Program-made: the position numbers and the translations under genes | Source of the DNA: Anaeramoeba flamelloides | Lineage: Eukaryota > Metamonada > Anaeramoebidae | Assembly (NCBI GenBank): GCA_027625915.1 | Contig: JANTQA010000036.1 | Location: forward strand, 8,577,001-8,641,000 | Direction: 5' to 3' | DNA length: 64,000 nucleotides | Shown: one piece after another, positions 1 to 14,968 of the stretch | How positions within the stretch are numbered: the stretch's first letter is position 1 | Layout of the letters: every line of letters begins with the position of its first letter | The notes under the pieces: generated by a model | The model's input: the letters and a program-made list of their open reading frames with translations, nothing else | Told to the model about the DNA's origin: nothing | Database searches by the model: none

Positions 1-8
1 ATAAAAAA

Positions 9-3000
9 ATGAAAAAAAAAGAATTAAAAATTTATAATGAAGAAACAATAAAGCAATTATTAATTAGTTGGAAAAGTTATATTTTCTCTCGTTTTTGTAG
101 ATTATATTTAATTAATGAATCAAATTTCAAAATAAATAACAATATTAAATTATTGGAAAATTCAATTAAAAATAATAATTTTTATTTTTTTTCGTTGATT
201 GATCATCACGAAGAGCAGTGCCAAAATAAAGAAAATTCAAATGATACAATTAACCAAGAACAAGAAAACGAAGATACTGGAACTGAAAAAAATAATGAAA
301 AAGAAATAGAAAAAATATTGAAATTAGAAAATGATAATGAGAAAGTTAATTCAAATGATATAATAGCCCTGGGGCAAAAAAATATTAAAACTAATAATAA
401 TAAAGCAAATAATATAAATAATCAACAAAAGAAGGGAAATAATCATCAAGAAAACGAAAGCGGAAAAGAAACAGAAAATGAAAATGAAAATGAAAAAGAA
501 ATTGAAAATGAAAAAGAAAAAGAAAATGAAATTGAAAATGAAAATGAAAATGAAAATGAAAATGAACATATAAATGAAAAAGAAAAAGAATGTGAACAAA
601 AACAAAAAGTTAACAACAAAATGCATAACAATAAAAGAAAAAACTATTATATACTTAAAAACAATTGGTATTTAGTTATTGAAAAAATTAATGAAAAAAA
701 AATCAAAATAAATAATTTTAACAACGTTATTGAAATAAATAATAATAATATTTTAATCCAACCAGAAGTACTAAATAAAAAAATTGAATTCCCAAAGAAT
801 TATTTTAGATTTGAAAAAGAAAATATCAATATATTGGACTTTCAAGAAAGTTTAATTGACGATTATTCCAGTAGTAGTGATCTTTCTTTGACGCAAAATA
901 AGATTAAGAAAAACAAACGAGATACTAAAAACAATGCTAACAGGTTAAATTTAAACCAAATACCAGACTTTAATGAATTAAATTTGCAAAATGCAATAAA
1001 TTCTTTAAATATATGTTTAAATTTCTGGGAAATGAATAAAAATGAATTAACGAATTTCCCGATTAATTATTCAAATACGATCATTTACAAAGCTAATAAA
1101 TATTATGGTACGCTAATAAGTTGGATTTTAATTTTATATAAATCCAAAGAATCTAATGAAATTGTTGAGATTTTTGATTTACGAAATTTAAAAAAATTCA
1201 AAAAAATTAATGTCAATAATCAAGTTGGCTTTCATATTCAATTTAATAGCAATAAAATTGAAAAAATTTTTCCAAAAAATGAGAACTATTTAAGTAATTG
1301 GCTTGTACAATTAAATATGATTACTCATTTTTTCTTTTTTTTAAAGCCGAATACTTCTTTGTTGGATGATAGTTTATTGGTTAATAGGTATTATCATATC
1401 TACAGGTATTTGAATATGCGGATCAACCAATTAATTGCAGAAAAGAAAATATTAAAGCTCTCAAATCATTTAAATTCAAATAAATCATTATTTAAAGAAA
1501 ATTACAATAGTAACATAACCATTTCCGATGATAAGGATGAACAAAAGAATATGGACGATAACGATAAATTATTAATCTTTGCAAAATATCGAAAATTAAT
1601 CAACTTTTTAAATTTACTGAAATTATGGAAAAAAAGAATTTTAAGCAAAATGGTCCAAGTGGAATTCAGAATTAATATAAGGGCAATATGTAGAAACAAT
1701 AAATTTAAATACAAAATTGCATTTGCTAATGTAAAATCAAACAAGAAATTGAATAATAGACATAAGAAATTAAACTTTTTACAATATGAAAAAAATTCTT
1801 GGATTTTGGTTAATGATCTAATGAAATTTAAAGATAACGATTTAAATAAAAAATATTTTGAGGGCCAATATAATTTTAAAACGGGCTTAGTCAAGAAAAA
1901 TAATAGTATTGATTTTCTAACCAAAAAGGATTTATTAAAAAATTATGAATTGGATTTTATTCTTTTAAATAATAACAATAGCCAAGATATTAAATCTAAA
2001 AATAAAAAGCCCGGGAATAGAAGAGTTAGTGATGTCCGAAATGCAAACTTTTTCTCTAGTAATAAAAAAAATACTAAAAATAGCCGTCTATTTAAACCAA
2101 GTTCCTTTAGGAACGAAAGTAATTATGCTAATCGTCAAAATAAAATCAGTTCATTCCTTGCATCTGAATATCACGGAATTGAGGATTTTAAGCAAGGATT
2201 TGTATATTATTTTAAACCAAGTTTAGTCAAATCAAAATGGGAGAAAAAATGGATCAAGCTAACAAACGATCAAATCTTGATTTATAATTTCAAATTAGAA
2301 AAAAACTATCTTATTCAAGAGCCAATAAAAATAATTGAAACCAATTCAATTACAGATTGTGTCGAAATAAAAAACGCAAAAAAAAAATTACAAACTAAAG
2401 CATTAGGTAAAGACTTGCAACAAAACTTATTCCAAATACAAACTTTCAAAAAAAATTACCATTTTGCCATTGATAATAATAAAAAAAAACAAAAATGGAT
2501 TAGGGTTATTTTATTAATAAAGGCTTTAAATTATTTAAAAGTAATTTGCCATAATTTTGATTATGACCCTAAATTAAGATTAATGAAATGCAATCAAAGT
2601 TTAGATTGGTTAACAGATCAAATTAATAGATTATTAAAAAAAAGAAAGCAAATTCGAGACCATTTGATGATTAAAAAAAATAAATTTGTTGAAAATTCAA
2701 TTAAAGAATTTAAATATATTCAAAAAAAATTATCAGAAATAAATAATAGATTATCTGAATTAAAAGTTTGGAGAAAAAAATTACTTTCTAGGATTTTACG
2801 TTTTCATATAATCAATCAAAATGATAAAAATGCCAGAGTTTATTTATTGAAGTCATTTAATAATAAAAAATTAAATATAAATCTGCAGGCAAATCAATTT
2901 TTAAAAATAATCAACGAGAGCAATGAAAATAATGATCAGAATTTTATTAGTCAACTTGAATTTGAAAAGAGGGGTAAAGGGAATATCAAAGAAATTAATG

Positions 3001-4607
3001 ATGGAAATGAGATAAAAATAGAAGAGAATAAGGAAATTAATGAAAATACAGAAGAAAGGGAACAAAAAAAAATAGATGGTAAAGAAATTAATAGTTTTAA
3101 TGAAATAGAAAAAGAAAATCCAAATGAGGAAATTCTCGGAGAAAAGGAAAAGAATATTGAAAAGGGTGACGATGATGAAACGGAACTAAATAATGAAGAT
3201 GGAATTGAAATTTTGAAAGATACTGATTCTGAAAATGTTAATGATAATGCTAATCTCAACAAGACAAAGAATAAAACAGAAAACTCAATAAAGAAGAAAA
3301 ATAAAGGAAGGGAAAAGAAAGAGAAAAAAGAAAAAGAAAAATCCAGTAATGGACTTTTTAAAAAAAGACAAAAAAAAACATTGGTTGCTTATGGCTCGAA
3401 AATCTTTTTAATTCCGAATACAAAAATTATTAAAATAAAGCCTTCGAATATTGAAAAGGTATTTGAAGATAATATTAATAATGGGAATGTGAATAACAAT
3501 GGTAATGAAAGTATTCAAAGTAAAATCAATAAAAAATTAAGGAGCAATTTCAATAATTTATTAATCGAACAAGAGATGAAAATAATTAAATTAATCATTA
3601 AAAATGCAGAAATTTTTGATTACGAAATGTTATCTCAGAATATAATAATATTTTTAGAATTTAATAAGATAATAAAAAATTATTTCAATTGGTCAATAAT
3701 TCAAGAAATCGAAACTAGAAACGATGAAATAGATTTATTTAGGGGCAATACGATTGAAAATAAATCATTAGGATATTTTATGAAACATATAGGACAAAAT
3801 TATATCCTAGAATTATTTTCGCCAATTGTCGAGGAGATTTTAAATACAAAAGAATCTTTTGAAATAATTGAAATTAAATTGCAAGAAAGTGACAACCTAT
3901 CGGAGAACCAAGAAAGGTTATCAAAAATTGCGCAAAAGACTCTAAATCGGATTTTGGATTCCATGTCCTATATACCATTGAACATTAGATACTTTGCCCA
4001 AATGTTATGGAACAAGGCGAAGACAAAATTCCCCAAGGCCAAATATTCGCTATTAACGGGTTTCTTTTTTTTAAGATTCCTTTCCCCCATTATCGCGGTT
4101 CCAGAAAGAAACGGAATCACTTTCAAAAAAATTGATCCAAATTCAAGAAGAGCCTTTGTCCTCGTTTCCAAAACTATCCAAAATATCGCCAATAGAGCAC
4201 AATTTAAAGAGCAAACAATGAGCTTTTTAAATCCTTTGGTAGGCCAATATGAAAACAAAATTAAAATATTTTTAGACTCCTTAATAGATCCGTTTTTTTT
4301 GACAAAATACCAAAACCAGAACGTTTTAATTTATTCGCAAACAGAATCCAACTACAGTGTTTGCTGGGGAACTGATTTATATGGCGAACACTTCAAAATT
4401 GAGAAAGGGATATTACAATTTAATTCAAAATTGTTTTTAAAATTTGGTGACTTTTTTCAAATTTCAGAGACTAACTATCTAAATTCTTTAATCAAAATTT
4501 TTGATTTTTTGAAACAATCAGAAATTTATCAGAAAATTTTGGATTTATTAAATGATGACTTGACTTTACAACAAAAATTTAAAAATCTTTTATGTAAAGA
4601 GAATTAA
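9..4607 (+). CDS. PH-domain Ras GTPase-activating protein
   Basis: This is an uninterrupted frame of 1532 residues. A RasGAP domain lies at about residues 1210-1440. It has the arginine-finger block LFRGNTIENKSLGYF with Arg1245, and the FLRFLSPII block with Arg1356 about 111 residues later, the family's normal spacing. It should speed GTP hydrolysis by Ras-type proteins at membranes. A PH domain lies at about 728-840 (begins FKQGFVYYFKP, ends near the Trp of KKQKWIRV), and a weaker PH-like stretch at about 360-438. Low-complexity Glu/Asn/Lys runs cover about 75-205 and 985-1110. No intron is needed. The ATG at 9 is the first available, but the frame is open to the window edge, so the true start may lie upstream. 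RasGAP is certain; the wider subfamily is not. Confidence 0.9.
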   Translation: MKKKELKIYNEETIKQLLISWKSYIFSRFCRLYLINESNFKINNNIKLLENSIKNNNFYFFSLIDHHEEQCQNKENSNDTINQEQENEDTGTEKNNEKEIEKILKLENDNEKVNSNDIIALGQKNIKTNNNKANNINNQQKKGNNHQENESGKETENENENEKEIENEKEKENEIENENENENENEHINEKEKECEQKQKVNNKMHNNKRKNYYILKNNWYLVIEKINEKKIKINNFNNVIEINNNNILIQPEVLNKKIEFPKNYFRFEKENINILDFQESLIDDYSSSSDLSLTQNKIKKNKRDTKNNANRLNLNQIPDFNELNLQNAINSLNICLNFWEMNKNELTNFPINYSNTIIYKANKYYGTLISWILILYKSKESNEIVEIFDLRNLKKFKKINVNNQVGFHIQFNSNKIEKIFPKNENYLSNWLVQLNMITHFFFFLKPNTSLLDDSLLVNRYYHIYRYLNMRINQLIAEKKILKLSNHLNSNKSLFKENYNSNITISDDKDEQKNMDDNDKLLIFAKYRKLINFLNLLKLWKKRILSKMVQVEFRINIRAICRNNKFKYKIAFANVKSNKKLNNRHKKLNFLQYEKNSWILVNDLMKFKDNDLNKKYFEGQYNFKTGLVKKNNSIDFLTKKDLLKNYELDFILLNNNNSQDIKSKNKKPGNRRVSDVRNANFFSSNKKNTKNSRLFKPSSFRNESNYANRQNKISSFLASEYHGIEDFKQGFVYYFKPSLVKSKWEKKWIKLTNDQILIYNFKLEKNYLIQEPIKIIETNSITDCVEIKNAKKKLQTKALGKDLQQNLFQIQTFKKNYHFAIDNNKKKQKWIRVILLIKALNYLKVICHNFDYDPKLRLMKCNQSLDWLTDQINRLLKKRKQIRDHLMIKKNKFVENSIKEFKYIQKKLSEINNRLSELKVWRKKLLSRILRFHIINQNDKNARVYLLKSFNNKKLNINLQANQFLKIINESNENNDQNFISQLEFEKRGKGNIKEINDGNEIKIEENKEINENTEEREQKKIDGKEINSFNEIEKENPNEEILGEKEKNIEKGDDDETELNNEDGIEILKDTDSENVNDNANLNKTKNKTENSIKKKNKGREKKEKKEKEKSSNGLFKKRQKKTLVAYGSKIFLIPNTKIIKIKPSNIEKVFEDNINNGNVNNNGNESIQSKINKKLRSNFNNLLIEQEMKIIKLIIKNAEIFDYEMLSQNIIIFLEFNKIIKNYFNWSIIQEIETRNDEIDLFRGNTIENKSLGYFMKHIGQNYILELFSPIVEEILNTKESFEIIEIKLQESDNLSENQERLSKIAQKTLNRILDSMSYIPLNIRYFAQMLWNKAKTKFPKAKYSLLTGFFFLRFLSPIIAVPERNGITFKKIDPNSRRAFVLVSKTIQNIANRAQFKEQTMSFLNPLVGQYENKIKIFLDSLIDPFFLTKYQNQNVLIYSQTESNYSVCWGTDLYGEHFKIEKGILQFNSKLFLKFGDFFQISETNYLNSLIKIFDFLKQSEIYQKILDLLNDDLTLQQKFKNLLCKEN

Positions 4608-5687
4608 TTTTTTAAAAATAGATTTAATGATAATTATTATGTTAATTTTTTTATTTTTTTTTTCCAAAAATTTAAAGATTATTTATATTTTTTGAATATT
4701 AAGAAATAAACAAAATAAAAATTAGAAATAGGATTGATTCTTTTTTTTTATTGTTTTTTTTTTTATTTATTTAATCATTTTCGAATTTTTATTTGTTCGC
4801 TCATTTAAAAGCCAATATTTTGGATTACTGGTATGTGCATTTTAATTAAGGAATTGTGATATATTCAATTTATTAATATATATATATATATTTATTCTAT
4901 AAGAGGGAAAATGTGAAGTTAAATAATTTATTTAATTATTTTTCTAAGGAAATTAATACAAACTTGTAAGAAAAAATTGAGTGGCATTAATAATTTAAAT
5001 ATTGTGAAAATATCGTTCTAAATATCAATGAGAAGACCTTACTGTTTTTGGAAATTCTTTAATAATTAAATCAATTTTAATAAAATTTTATATTTGATTA
5101 TATTATATTAAATACTTTTAGAATTATTGAAAGAATCAAAAATGTCAGATCTAACAGTTCTTCACAATATTCAATTCAAGATGTTTTATTTTAAAAATAA
5201 AAAATATTCGACAGTCTTATAAAAATATCCAATAATTTTTTCAATTAGATATCTGAAATAATTCATTTTTAGATACCAAGTTAATTTCGTCTTGGTAGAA
5301 ATCATTTTGAGTATTCTGTTTAATAAAAATTCAATTTTTAAATTTTATTATCAAATTGAAAACTTCTTAAAAATCAAAAGTAATTTTTGATGTATAAAAA
5401 AAAATAAAAAGAAACGAAATTTTCAAAGAGACAATTAAATTAATCTCCAAAATTCATATTCAACCAACAACTATAACAACACACCTCTTTAAATATTTAT
5501 TTATTGTTGAGATATTTCAAAGATAAGATGAATTTTTACCTAACGTAGTAATACTAAAAATTAAAAATAAGAGAATTATTTTGTTTAGCTTTAACAAAAA
5601 AGTACTACTTTACTGAAAAACAAATTAAATTGAAAATACGCATACAAGTATTCGTTTCTTAAGGAATGGAATGCATTTTACAAATTT

Positions 5688-6735
5688 TGAGTTGCACATT
5701 TATGTGAAACTGGATTCTTCAAATCCTTTCTTGAACCAAATATATTGATATTTTAATATATACGGTGAGTGCAATATATCACTAGTAAAATTTATTTATA
5801 TACCAACAAAAAAATGGAATTCGAAAAAATGAAAAGATCGATCAAGAAAAAATAAATAAAATTCAGTTATTTCTTGGTATTATCGGTAATATTTGGTATA
5901 ATTAATTCTTATTTTTAATTTGATATATTTTTTAATTCTTCTTGAGAAATGAAGATTTATTGGACAAATTTGTTTGATTTGATAATTATTTATTTTCCTT
6001 TAAAATGAGAACTCAAAATAATTTTGAATCTAATTGAAAATTATTCTAATTTTTACTAAATTTCACTTTTATTTGGGTTGAATCTTTTGTATCTATTTTT
6101 TATTGATTCAGAGAATTCAACTCCTTTATTGTAGTTTTTGAAATACTATTCTTGGTTTTGGTTTGTTTGATAAAATATTTGAAACTAGAATTTTGAAAGT
6201 TAATTTGTAAAACAAATGTATTGTAAAATAATAATATATAGTAAAGGAATTAGAAATTAAAACGTACAAATTGTTTAGATTCATACATATTAAGAAGATA
6301 AAGAAAAAAAATCTTCAAAAATAGGCCTTTATCAATTTTTTTTTTCCGATTGTGGTAAATTTATTTATCAAGGTGATCTTTCTTTTTATATATTCCATAA
6401 GAATATATTTATTTCAAATACGCAATTTTGTCTGTCTATTTTTATATGTTTACTCTTTGATTAATTTTTACTCATTCGTAGAAACACATTTCTAGATCCA
6501 AAACTTTATTTAATAAAACTAAAAATTGAATCAAAAAAAATGTTCAAAAAAATTGAAAAATGAAAGATTCAACTCTAAATTACTTTTGGTTCGCTTTTTT
6601 ATCACAAATGGGTCAGTGAATGATGTTTTAGTTTTAAATTTTCAATATCTGATGGCACTCAAAAAATATTTAACAGTTTTTTTTTCACAATTAAATTTTT
6701 TCCAAGAAGGAAAAATGTTCTAATTTCCTAAACAA
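5688..6735 (+). repeat. Long dispersed repeat R1, copy 1
   Basis: It matches 60120-61300 in the same orientation over about 1.1 kb, with many substitutions and small gaps. Shared landmarks include TTTATGTGAAACTG, ATTCTTCAAATC, AAACACATTTCTAGA and TGAATCAAAAAAAAT. No open frame or protein match is shared, so it looks like an old noncoding or fully decayed element. Confidence 0.7.
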
Positions 6736-6959
6736 AAATTGCAAATTGTTACCAAAACCGATAAAAAATAATTTGAAAATTTTAATGGGGGTTGATTCAA
6801 TTATTTTTAATAATTTAACCTTTGGAGAATGAATTAAAAATAAGTAGAATATTACACCTTTGGAGAATATTTGATATATATATGAAAAAAAACTAATTGA
6901 TGGATATATTTTCTAAAAAAATAACAATTCAATACTTCTGAAACTTATTACAAAAAAAC

Positions 6960-7260
6960 AACAATATTATATATTGATCTTCAATAAAAGAAAAGAAAAA
7001 AAATTTCAATAGAAATCAAAATGTTTTTTCTAATTCAAATCCACACATGTTAAATATCATTAAAATAACACCTTTTAACCAGGTGACTATCAATCTTGCA
7101 ATAATACAAAAAAATTGCAACAGAATTAGGAATCAAAAAAAAATGAGAAAAAATTGTAAAAATGTGAAAAAATGATTTTAATTTTGAAGTTTTAAAATAA
7201 ATTTTTTCTTCTAGTAACCATTGAAATCCTTTAAAATCGTGTAATTCATACATTAAAATT
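6960..7260 (+). repeat. Dispersed repeat R2, copy 1
   Basis: It resembles 47860-48490 and 21060-21530. Shared words are TATCAATCTTGCAATAA followed by an A-run and TTGCAAC, then TGTGAAAAAATGATTT and TTTTTCTTCTAGTA. It is non-coding, decayed and of unknown class. Confidence 0.55.
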
Positions 7261-8749
7261 GTATGATTTTATGTGAAAATATTTTGTAATGAACAATTAA
7301 ATAAAAAATGATCACGGTATCTTCATCTGTTCCTAATTTATATTTTTTACATCAATCACGGTGTTTTTTTTTTATTTTATTCTTATTTTCAACAAATAAA
7401 TTACTATTTCGGTATATTGTTGATTTTAAAAGTTTTAATTTGGGTGTTGAATCCTTCCATTTTAAATAGTTTTTATTTTTTGGTTTTATTATAATTTAAA
7501 AAAAAGGAGTAATTTTTTCAATTTTTCTCATTCCTTTGAACCCTCGAAAACTTTTACACTACCTCAATATAGAGCACTACTTATCAATCTTTTAATTTCT
7601 TAAATGATTTTAATGGTTTGTTATTTTTATTTTTTTATTATTAATTTTTCTTTATTATCTAAAGTTTTCAATTCAGAAGATCTTTGATGAAAAAGTTCCA
7701 ACAAGAAAAATAAATTTCATAATTGTTTATTAAGATTATTTATTAGTTATATGAACAATATATATATATATTATAAATATAAATTTTTCATAAGTTTATT
7801 GTATTCATTTTTTGATATTTTTTTTTTCCATTTTATTCAAATAACTTTACATCTTTAACTAAAATTAAAGAAAGTAAATTATGATTTCATAAAATTGAGA
7901 GTAGTTTCACTTTTTTTCATTTTTCATTTTTTTCTCAATGTGTTATATTTATAATTGTTAAGACATACAAATATCAAATTAAATCATTTATAAAAATTTG
8001 AAATAGAAGAAATGTTGTACTGGATAAAATTTGTATATTTTTTATAGAAAGTTTTTAAAACTTGGTAATTTTCTTTTTAAAGGGTTTTATTGTGCCCTTC
8101 CTTCATATACAATAAGATTTCGATCTAATCAACTGAAAATAATTTGGTTTTTTGAAAAATGCTGAAATATGGGAGAAATCTTTTAAAAAACCGTGTTTAA
8201 TTTCAGAAAATAGCCTTAAAAATAACTTGGAATAATAGTAATGGGAATTTTACCTTCTTTTTTCAATTTCAAGTCACTTAAATAGTTTATGAGTTTGTTA
8301 TTAAATTTACTCAAATATGTTATTTGTCATTGCTAGTCCCTTAAAAAATTAAAAATCTTCGTCACCGTTAAGACATATTCTACATTAAGCTTCAAGAAGT
8401 TGAAAGGCGGAAATAAAACTCTTTTTTAGGATGTATTTCAAAAACTATTTTGTTAAACTTCCAATAATCAACAAATTTACGAAAAGAATATTTTCCGAAG
8501 AAATCGTAAAATTAAAAATCAAAAAGCTTCAAAACAATCAAAATAAAAACTTAACTTAGGTTTGTTTCTTTATTAAGAAAGAAGTTAAATAAATAAAAAA
8601 AGATATTTCATTTTTTTAGAATGGTGAAAGCGAAAAAAGTAAAGAAATTGCAAAAAAAGTAATCCCAAAAGATTTCACAAGAATTCAAAAGAGGATAATT
8701 ACTGAATAAATTAATTGTATGTGTAAGGCTTTGTATTTCTTTGATTCAT

Positions 8750-11132
<2,383 letters not shown>

Positions 11133-13979
11133 TTAATCCTTCTTTTTCATTTCATTTAAAACTTTAGAAACCTTAGAAAATTTTTTTTGATAATAGTCAC
11201 GCAATTTTATTCCCTTTCTCTCACGGAAACCCTCCTTTTTTAAGCAAGATTCTGACATTGTTGATAATTTTTCAATGATTTCAATAAAATTATCTGAAGT
11301 TTCATTACAAATCCTATGGAATGTTTAATTATAATAATAATATATAAATTTTAAAAAAATATAAAGATATTGTGTATAAAAAATATTGTTAATATGTATA
11401 AATATATATATATATATATATATTATTTATGCATGTTTGTGAAAAAAATTAAATTGTCAAGACATCATTCTACAAATATAGAATATTAAAATTCAAAGAA
11501 AACTTGACATTGAAAAACAATTTTTTTATTTTTGAATTTGTTTATCGTTTTTAGTAATCGTTTGAGAATGTTTACATTAAATATTTAATAGAATTATTGA
11601 ATCACATAATTGCTTATTCTTTTTTCTTTTTCTCATGGGGGGAAGATAGGTCACTTGTATCAAAAAATAAAAATAAAAATTTTGAGTGAGAAAAAACTAA
11701 TAACTTTTATTTGCATTTTATTGGTGGTTCTAGCATTTATTTAGCAATAAATCAGAACCAAATAACTTCGGGTTCTTAAGGGTATTATATTTGTTAATAT
11801 TGTTGTTCCTAAAAAAAATTGGGAACTCTCTAGTTGAGAAAAAAAAGATGTTTTTGGGGGTAAATTTTTTTAAAAGATCAGTCACTAAATTAATTTTAGT
11901 AAACTCCTACTTTTAGATATACTTCCATAGATAATAACTAATAGTTTTGAAAATGTTGTACTCATCTAATAAAACTGAAATAGAAAAAAAAATCCATGTT
12001 GATAAATATTTATGTATCCTAGGTTTTCAGGGGTTCAAAGGAATTGAGTAAAATCATTTAGCTTTGACTCTAGGCTTTTAAATTCTGGAAAAGCTAAAGG
12101 CGGGGTTTTTTATTTAAAAGAATTGAGTAAATCTCTTTGATTTTAATCTATTCTTTTGAATTCTGGAAAACCTAACGAAAGTTTCTGTGGAGTGCCGTAG
12201 AGTGCCATCAATTGCCTAGGTTTTCTTGAGGTTTTCTGTTATATTTGTGAAGTGTTCTAGGTTTTATTTAATTTTAGAAATAAATAGGAAACTCAAAAAA
12301 ACCTAACAAAAATCTATTGATTTTCCAAATAAACAGAAAACTCAAGAAAAGATAACGGCGATCTATTGATTTTCCAAATAAAACAGAAAACTCAAGAAAA
12401 AAACTCACAGCGGTTTTCCAGAATTCAAAAGAATAGAGAAAAATCAATGATTTTACTCAATTCTTTTAAATTCTAGAAAAACACGGATTTTATTTAATTT
12501 GAGAAATAAACTGAAAATTTATAGAATTTTGATTTATTTCAAAAATTACAAAAAACCTAACAGAAAAATCAAGAGATTTGATATTTTTTCCAATTTAAAA
12601 GAACAAATAATTCTTTAATATTCAAAATAATTGATTCCCTATTTTAAATATATTTATCAGATTTAAAATACTTACAAAATATAATAAAATTACCTCTTAG
12701 GTCAAGGGAAAAATTATCAAATTTTATTCTATTAAATCGAAAAAAATCTTAATAAAAGGTGGAAAAACTGGATTTTTCCAACTTAAATTGTAAAATATCT
12801 TTCAAAATAATTTTTGATCCAAGCTCTTTTATTAACCAAAAATGTTTATTATAATTGAAGTTATCAAAAAGTAAAAAATTAGCAAATATTTAATTTTTTT
12901 TTTGAAAAAATTTTTTTCATGATCTAGAAATTACAGTCCATTCAGATTGGAAAAAAATTCCAATGAAATTTTGAGCCACTGTATTCTCAAACTTTTCCCC
13001 ACTACTGTATTTTTTTTAAGTTTTTTTTTTCCATCTTCAAATATTTTTGTTATTATTGATTCCAAGTTCCACAATTGAAGAGATCTTTGAAATAGGTTTA
13101 ATTTGTATTTTTAAATAAGTTTGTTTTTATTTCGTTAGGTTTTTTCTTCAATTCTTTATCTTGTAGTTTTTGAGGTACGGAAGCTTTGTTATTTAATTTT
13201 TTTATTGGGAAAAGCCTGCAACAAAAAAAATTTGTATTTTTTTCTTATTTTTTTTCAACAAGTATTTTTTTTTCTAATTTCTTTTTTTTCGGAAAATTCG
13301 ATAAAACGGTTGTGTTTAGTTAGCTTTGCTGCTTGTTTTTTTTTTTTTTTTTTTTTCTCTGGGATCTTTATTCACAACCTACTTTAGATAGGGTAGATGA
13401 AAAAAACGATTGTTTGATGTTCAGTGTCTATGGATATGTTTATAATCTTTTGGTTAATTATTACTTGTACCAAAATTCAAAAGAATTCTTGATAAAAAAG
13501 AAAACAAATCACTAACAAAAAGAAGAAAAATAAATAACGAACTTTTCAAAACCCTCGTTCTCACTCAGATCGTTTACCCAAAAATTTTCAGTATCCTTTC
13601 TAATAATACGAGATTGTAGAAGAGCAGTTATCGAAAGTAATTTCCATTCAAGAACTAATAATAGCCGAAACATTTGCGAATCAAAAAACGATAGATCAAA
13701 ATTGTTTTGGATTTTTTGCTTGCTTGATTCATCGTTGTTTCTTTTGTTTTTTCGTTTTTTTGTTTGTTTTGAATAGAAGAAACACCTCTTGTAATTGGTT
13801 TTGATATGTTGTTGGACACTAATGATCGATAGACTTGCCTTGTTGATTTCATCAAAAATATTTTCATAAATTAGATCATTTTCAAACTCTAAAAATTTTC
13901 CTGCAATCATTTTTGTAACGTGTTGTTGCTTGTCAAGATACTCATAAAGCGAAGAAACAAATTGAGTTAAAAAACTCAT
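11133..13979 (-). CDS. Small helical protein of unknown family, two exons
   Basis: The model has exon 1 at 13979-13543 and exon 2 at 11313-11133, separated by a 2229-base GT-AG intron. Exon 1 ends in phase 2 before GTTCGT. Exon 2 begins after ATTCCATAG, and the split codon rebuilds Lys, giving NEGFEKICNETSDNF. The protein is 205 residues, mostly predicted helix, with a Lys-rich run near 70-90 and a basic C-terminus ending in EMKKKD. ATG at 13979 is the first Met of the frame. Exon 2 has no start codon of its own and was found by reading for open frame next to an acceptor. I do not recognise the family. The gene is divergent from NOT2. Moderate confidence for exon 1, somewhat lower for the join. 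Confidence 0.5.
11314..13542 (-). other. Large intron of the helical-protein gene
   Basis: This is the inferred 2.2-kb intron. It contains an (AT)n run at about 11402-11422 and, at 12005-12560, a copy of the composite palindrome family. A long T-run lies near 13338-13357. No exon could be supported inside it. Confidence 0.45.
12005..12560. repeat. Composite palindrome repeat PF, copy 1
   Basis: It is built from short palindromic modules. One is a hairpin at about 12412-12485 whose arms read TTTTCCAGAATTCAAAAGAAT and its near complement. Others contain CCTAGGTTTTC, CCTAACG and AGTGCCGTAGAGTGCC. The same modules recur in a different order at 29838-30375, 34500-34865 and 55068-55200. No coding capacity is visible. 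Confidence 0.7.
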
Positions 13980-14968
13980 CGAAATTGAATAATTTTGCAA
14001 ATAAAATCAAAGAATAATTGAATTTGTGTGAAGATGAAAAGTTTTTGGTTGCAAAGTAAAGAAAAATTAAAAAAAAAAAATCACAAAAAAATGAAATCAC
14101 ACAACAATTATTTGTGAGAAGGGAAAATACTTATGTGAGTTGATAAAGAAAAACAGTAAATTGGTTCTCTAATTTCACCAACAAAGATAAATTTTAGTCT
14201 TTTTTTTAGATTGATTCGAATAAATCCAAAGCACCAGTTCTTTATTTTGAAGACTAATTCTCTTGAATGAAACCATAAAAAACTCGTTCTCTTATTCATA
14301 CTCTGAAAAATTTACCTTTCTTTGAAATGTATCATTTGTTATGACTAGTATTTGAATCAGAAAGTTCAATAATTTTTACTCTATCTTCATTATCTTTTTG
14401 AAAATGAAGTTCCACAAATTACTATAAACTTCTTTCAAAACTCTCTTTGAAAAAGGAAAAAGAAGGAAAATATTGAGAAACAGATCTCACATTTCTAGTT
14501 CAAAAACATACTGATATTTAAATTAGAGACCTGAAAAATTTGTCCTTTATTTTTATATTCCTTTTTCAAATAGAGATCGAAATCACAAACCATAACCTAC
14601 TTCTTGGTGGAAACTCGACTCTAATTTAAAATAAATATGAAAAAAGAAGTGAAAATTTTATTTCATTTTTAATTCAAAAAAAAAATCCTATCCTTTTCTT
14701 GTTTTGACTTCTTTACTTATTACTTCAAGTGTATTAGTTTAAAGAAAATTTGTATTAGATGTTCAAAACTTTTTTGTATCAATTTATTATTTTGAAAATT
14801 TAATCATTTTTTTAAATTGTTTAAAACAGATTAGATTCCTTTTTAATAATTTTCAGTCAACAAAAATAATTTCTTTAAAAAACAAAGCCGCGTTTAAAAT
14901 TATTCGTAACAGATAATATTTTTTCCAAACAAAACAAAAAAAACAATTAAAGAGAAATTTTTTACACA
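13980..14968. promoter_or_regulatory. Shared region between divergent helical-protein and NOT2 genes
   Basis: This kilobase separates the ATG of the minus-strand helical-protein gene from the ATG of NOT2 on the plus strand, so it must hold both promoters or a shared one. I see no coding exon and no motif that I can name with confidence. Confidence 0.4.

Larger units (their letters stand above)
4608..8749. other. Gene-free stretch between convergent RasGAP and ARF genes
   Basis: No coding exon could be supported on either strand in these 4.1 kb. The stretch receives the 3' ends of two convergent genes. About 5688-6735 and 6960-7260 belong to dispersed repeat families seen elsewhere in the window. 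The rest is A/T-rich sequence with short (AT)n runs, for example near 4875-4892 and 7757-7773. Confidence 0.6.

Noticed and set aside
351-631. Phe/Ser-rich frames on the minus strand opposite the RasGAP gene
   Set aside because: They are antisense shadows of the GAAAATGAAAATGA coding repeat.
13512-13979. Resemblance of the helical protein to translin
   Set aside because: The length and helical content are similar, and the start (FVSSLYEYLDKQQHV) faintly recalls translin. But the middle is about 30 residues shorter and no diagnostic residues align.
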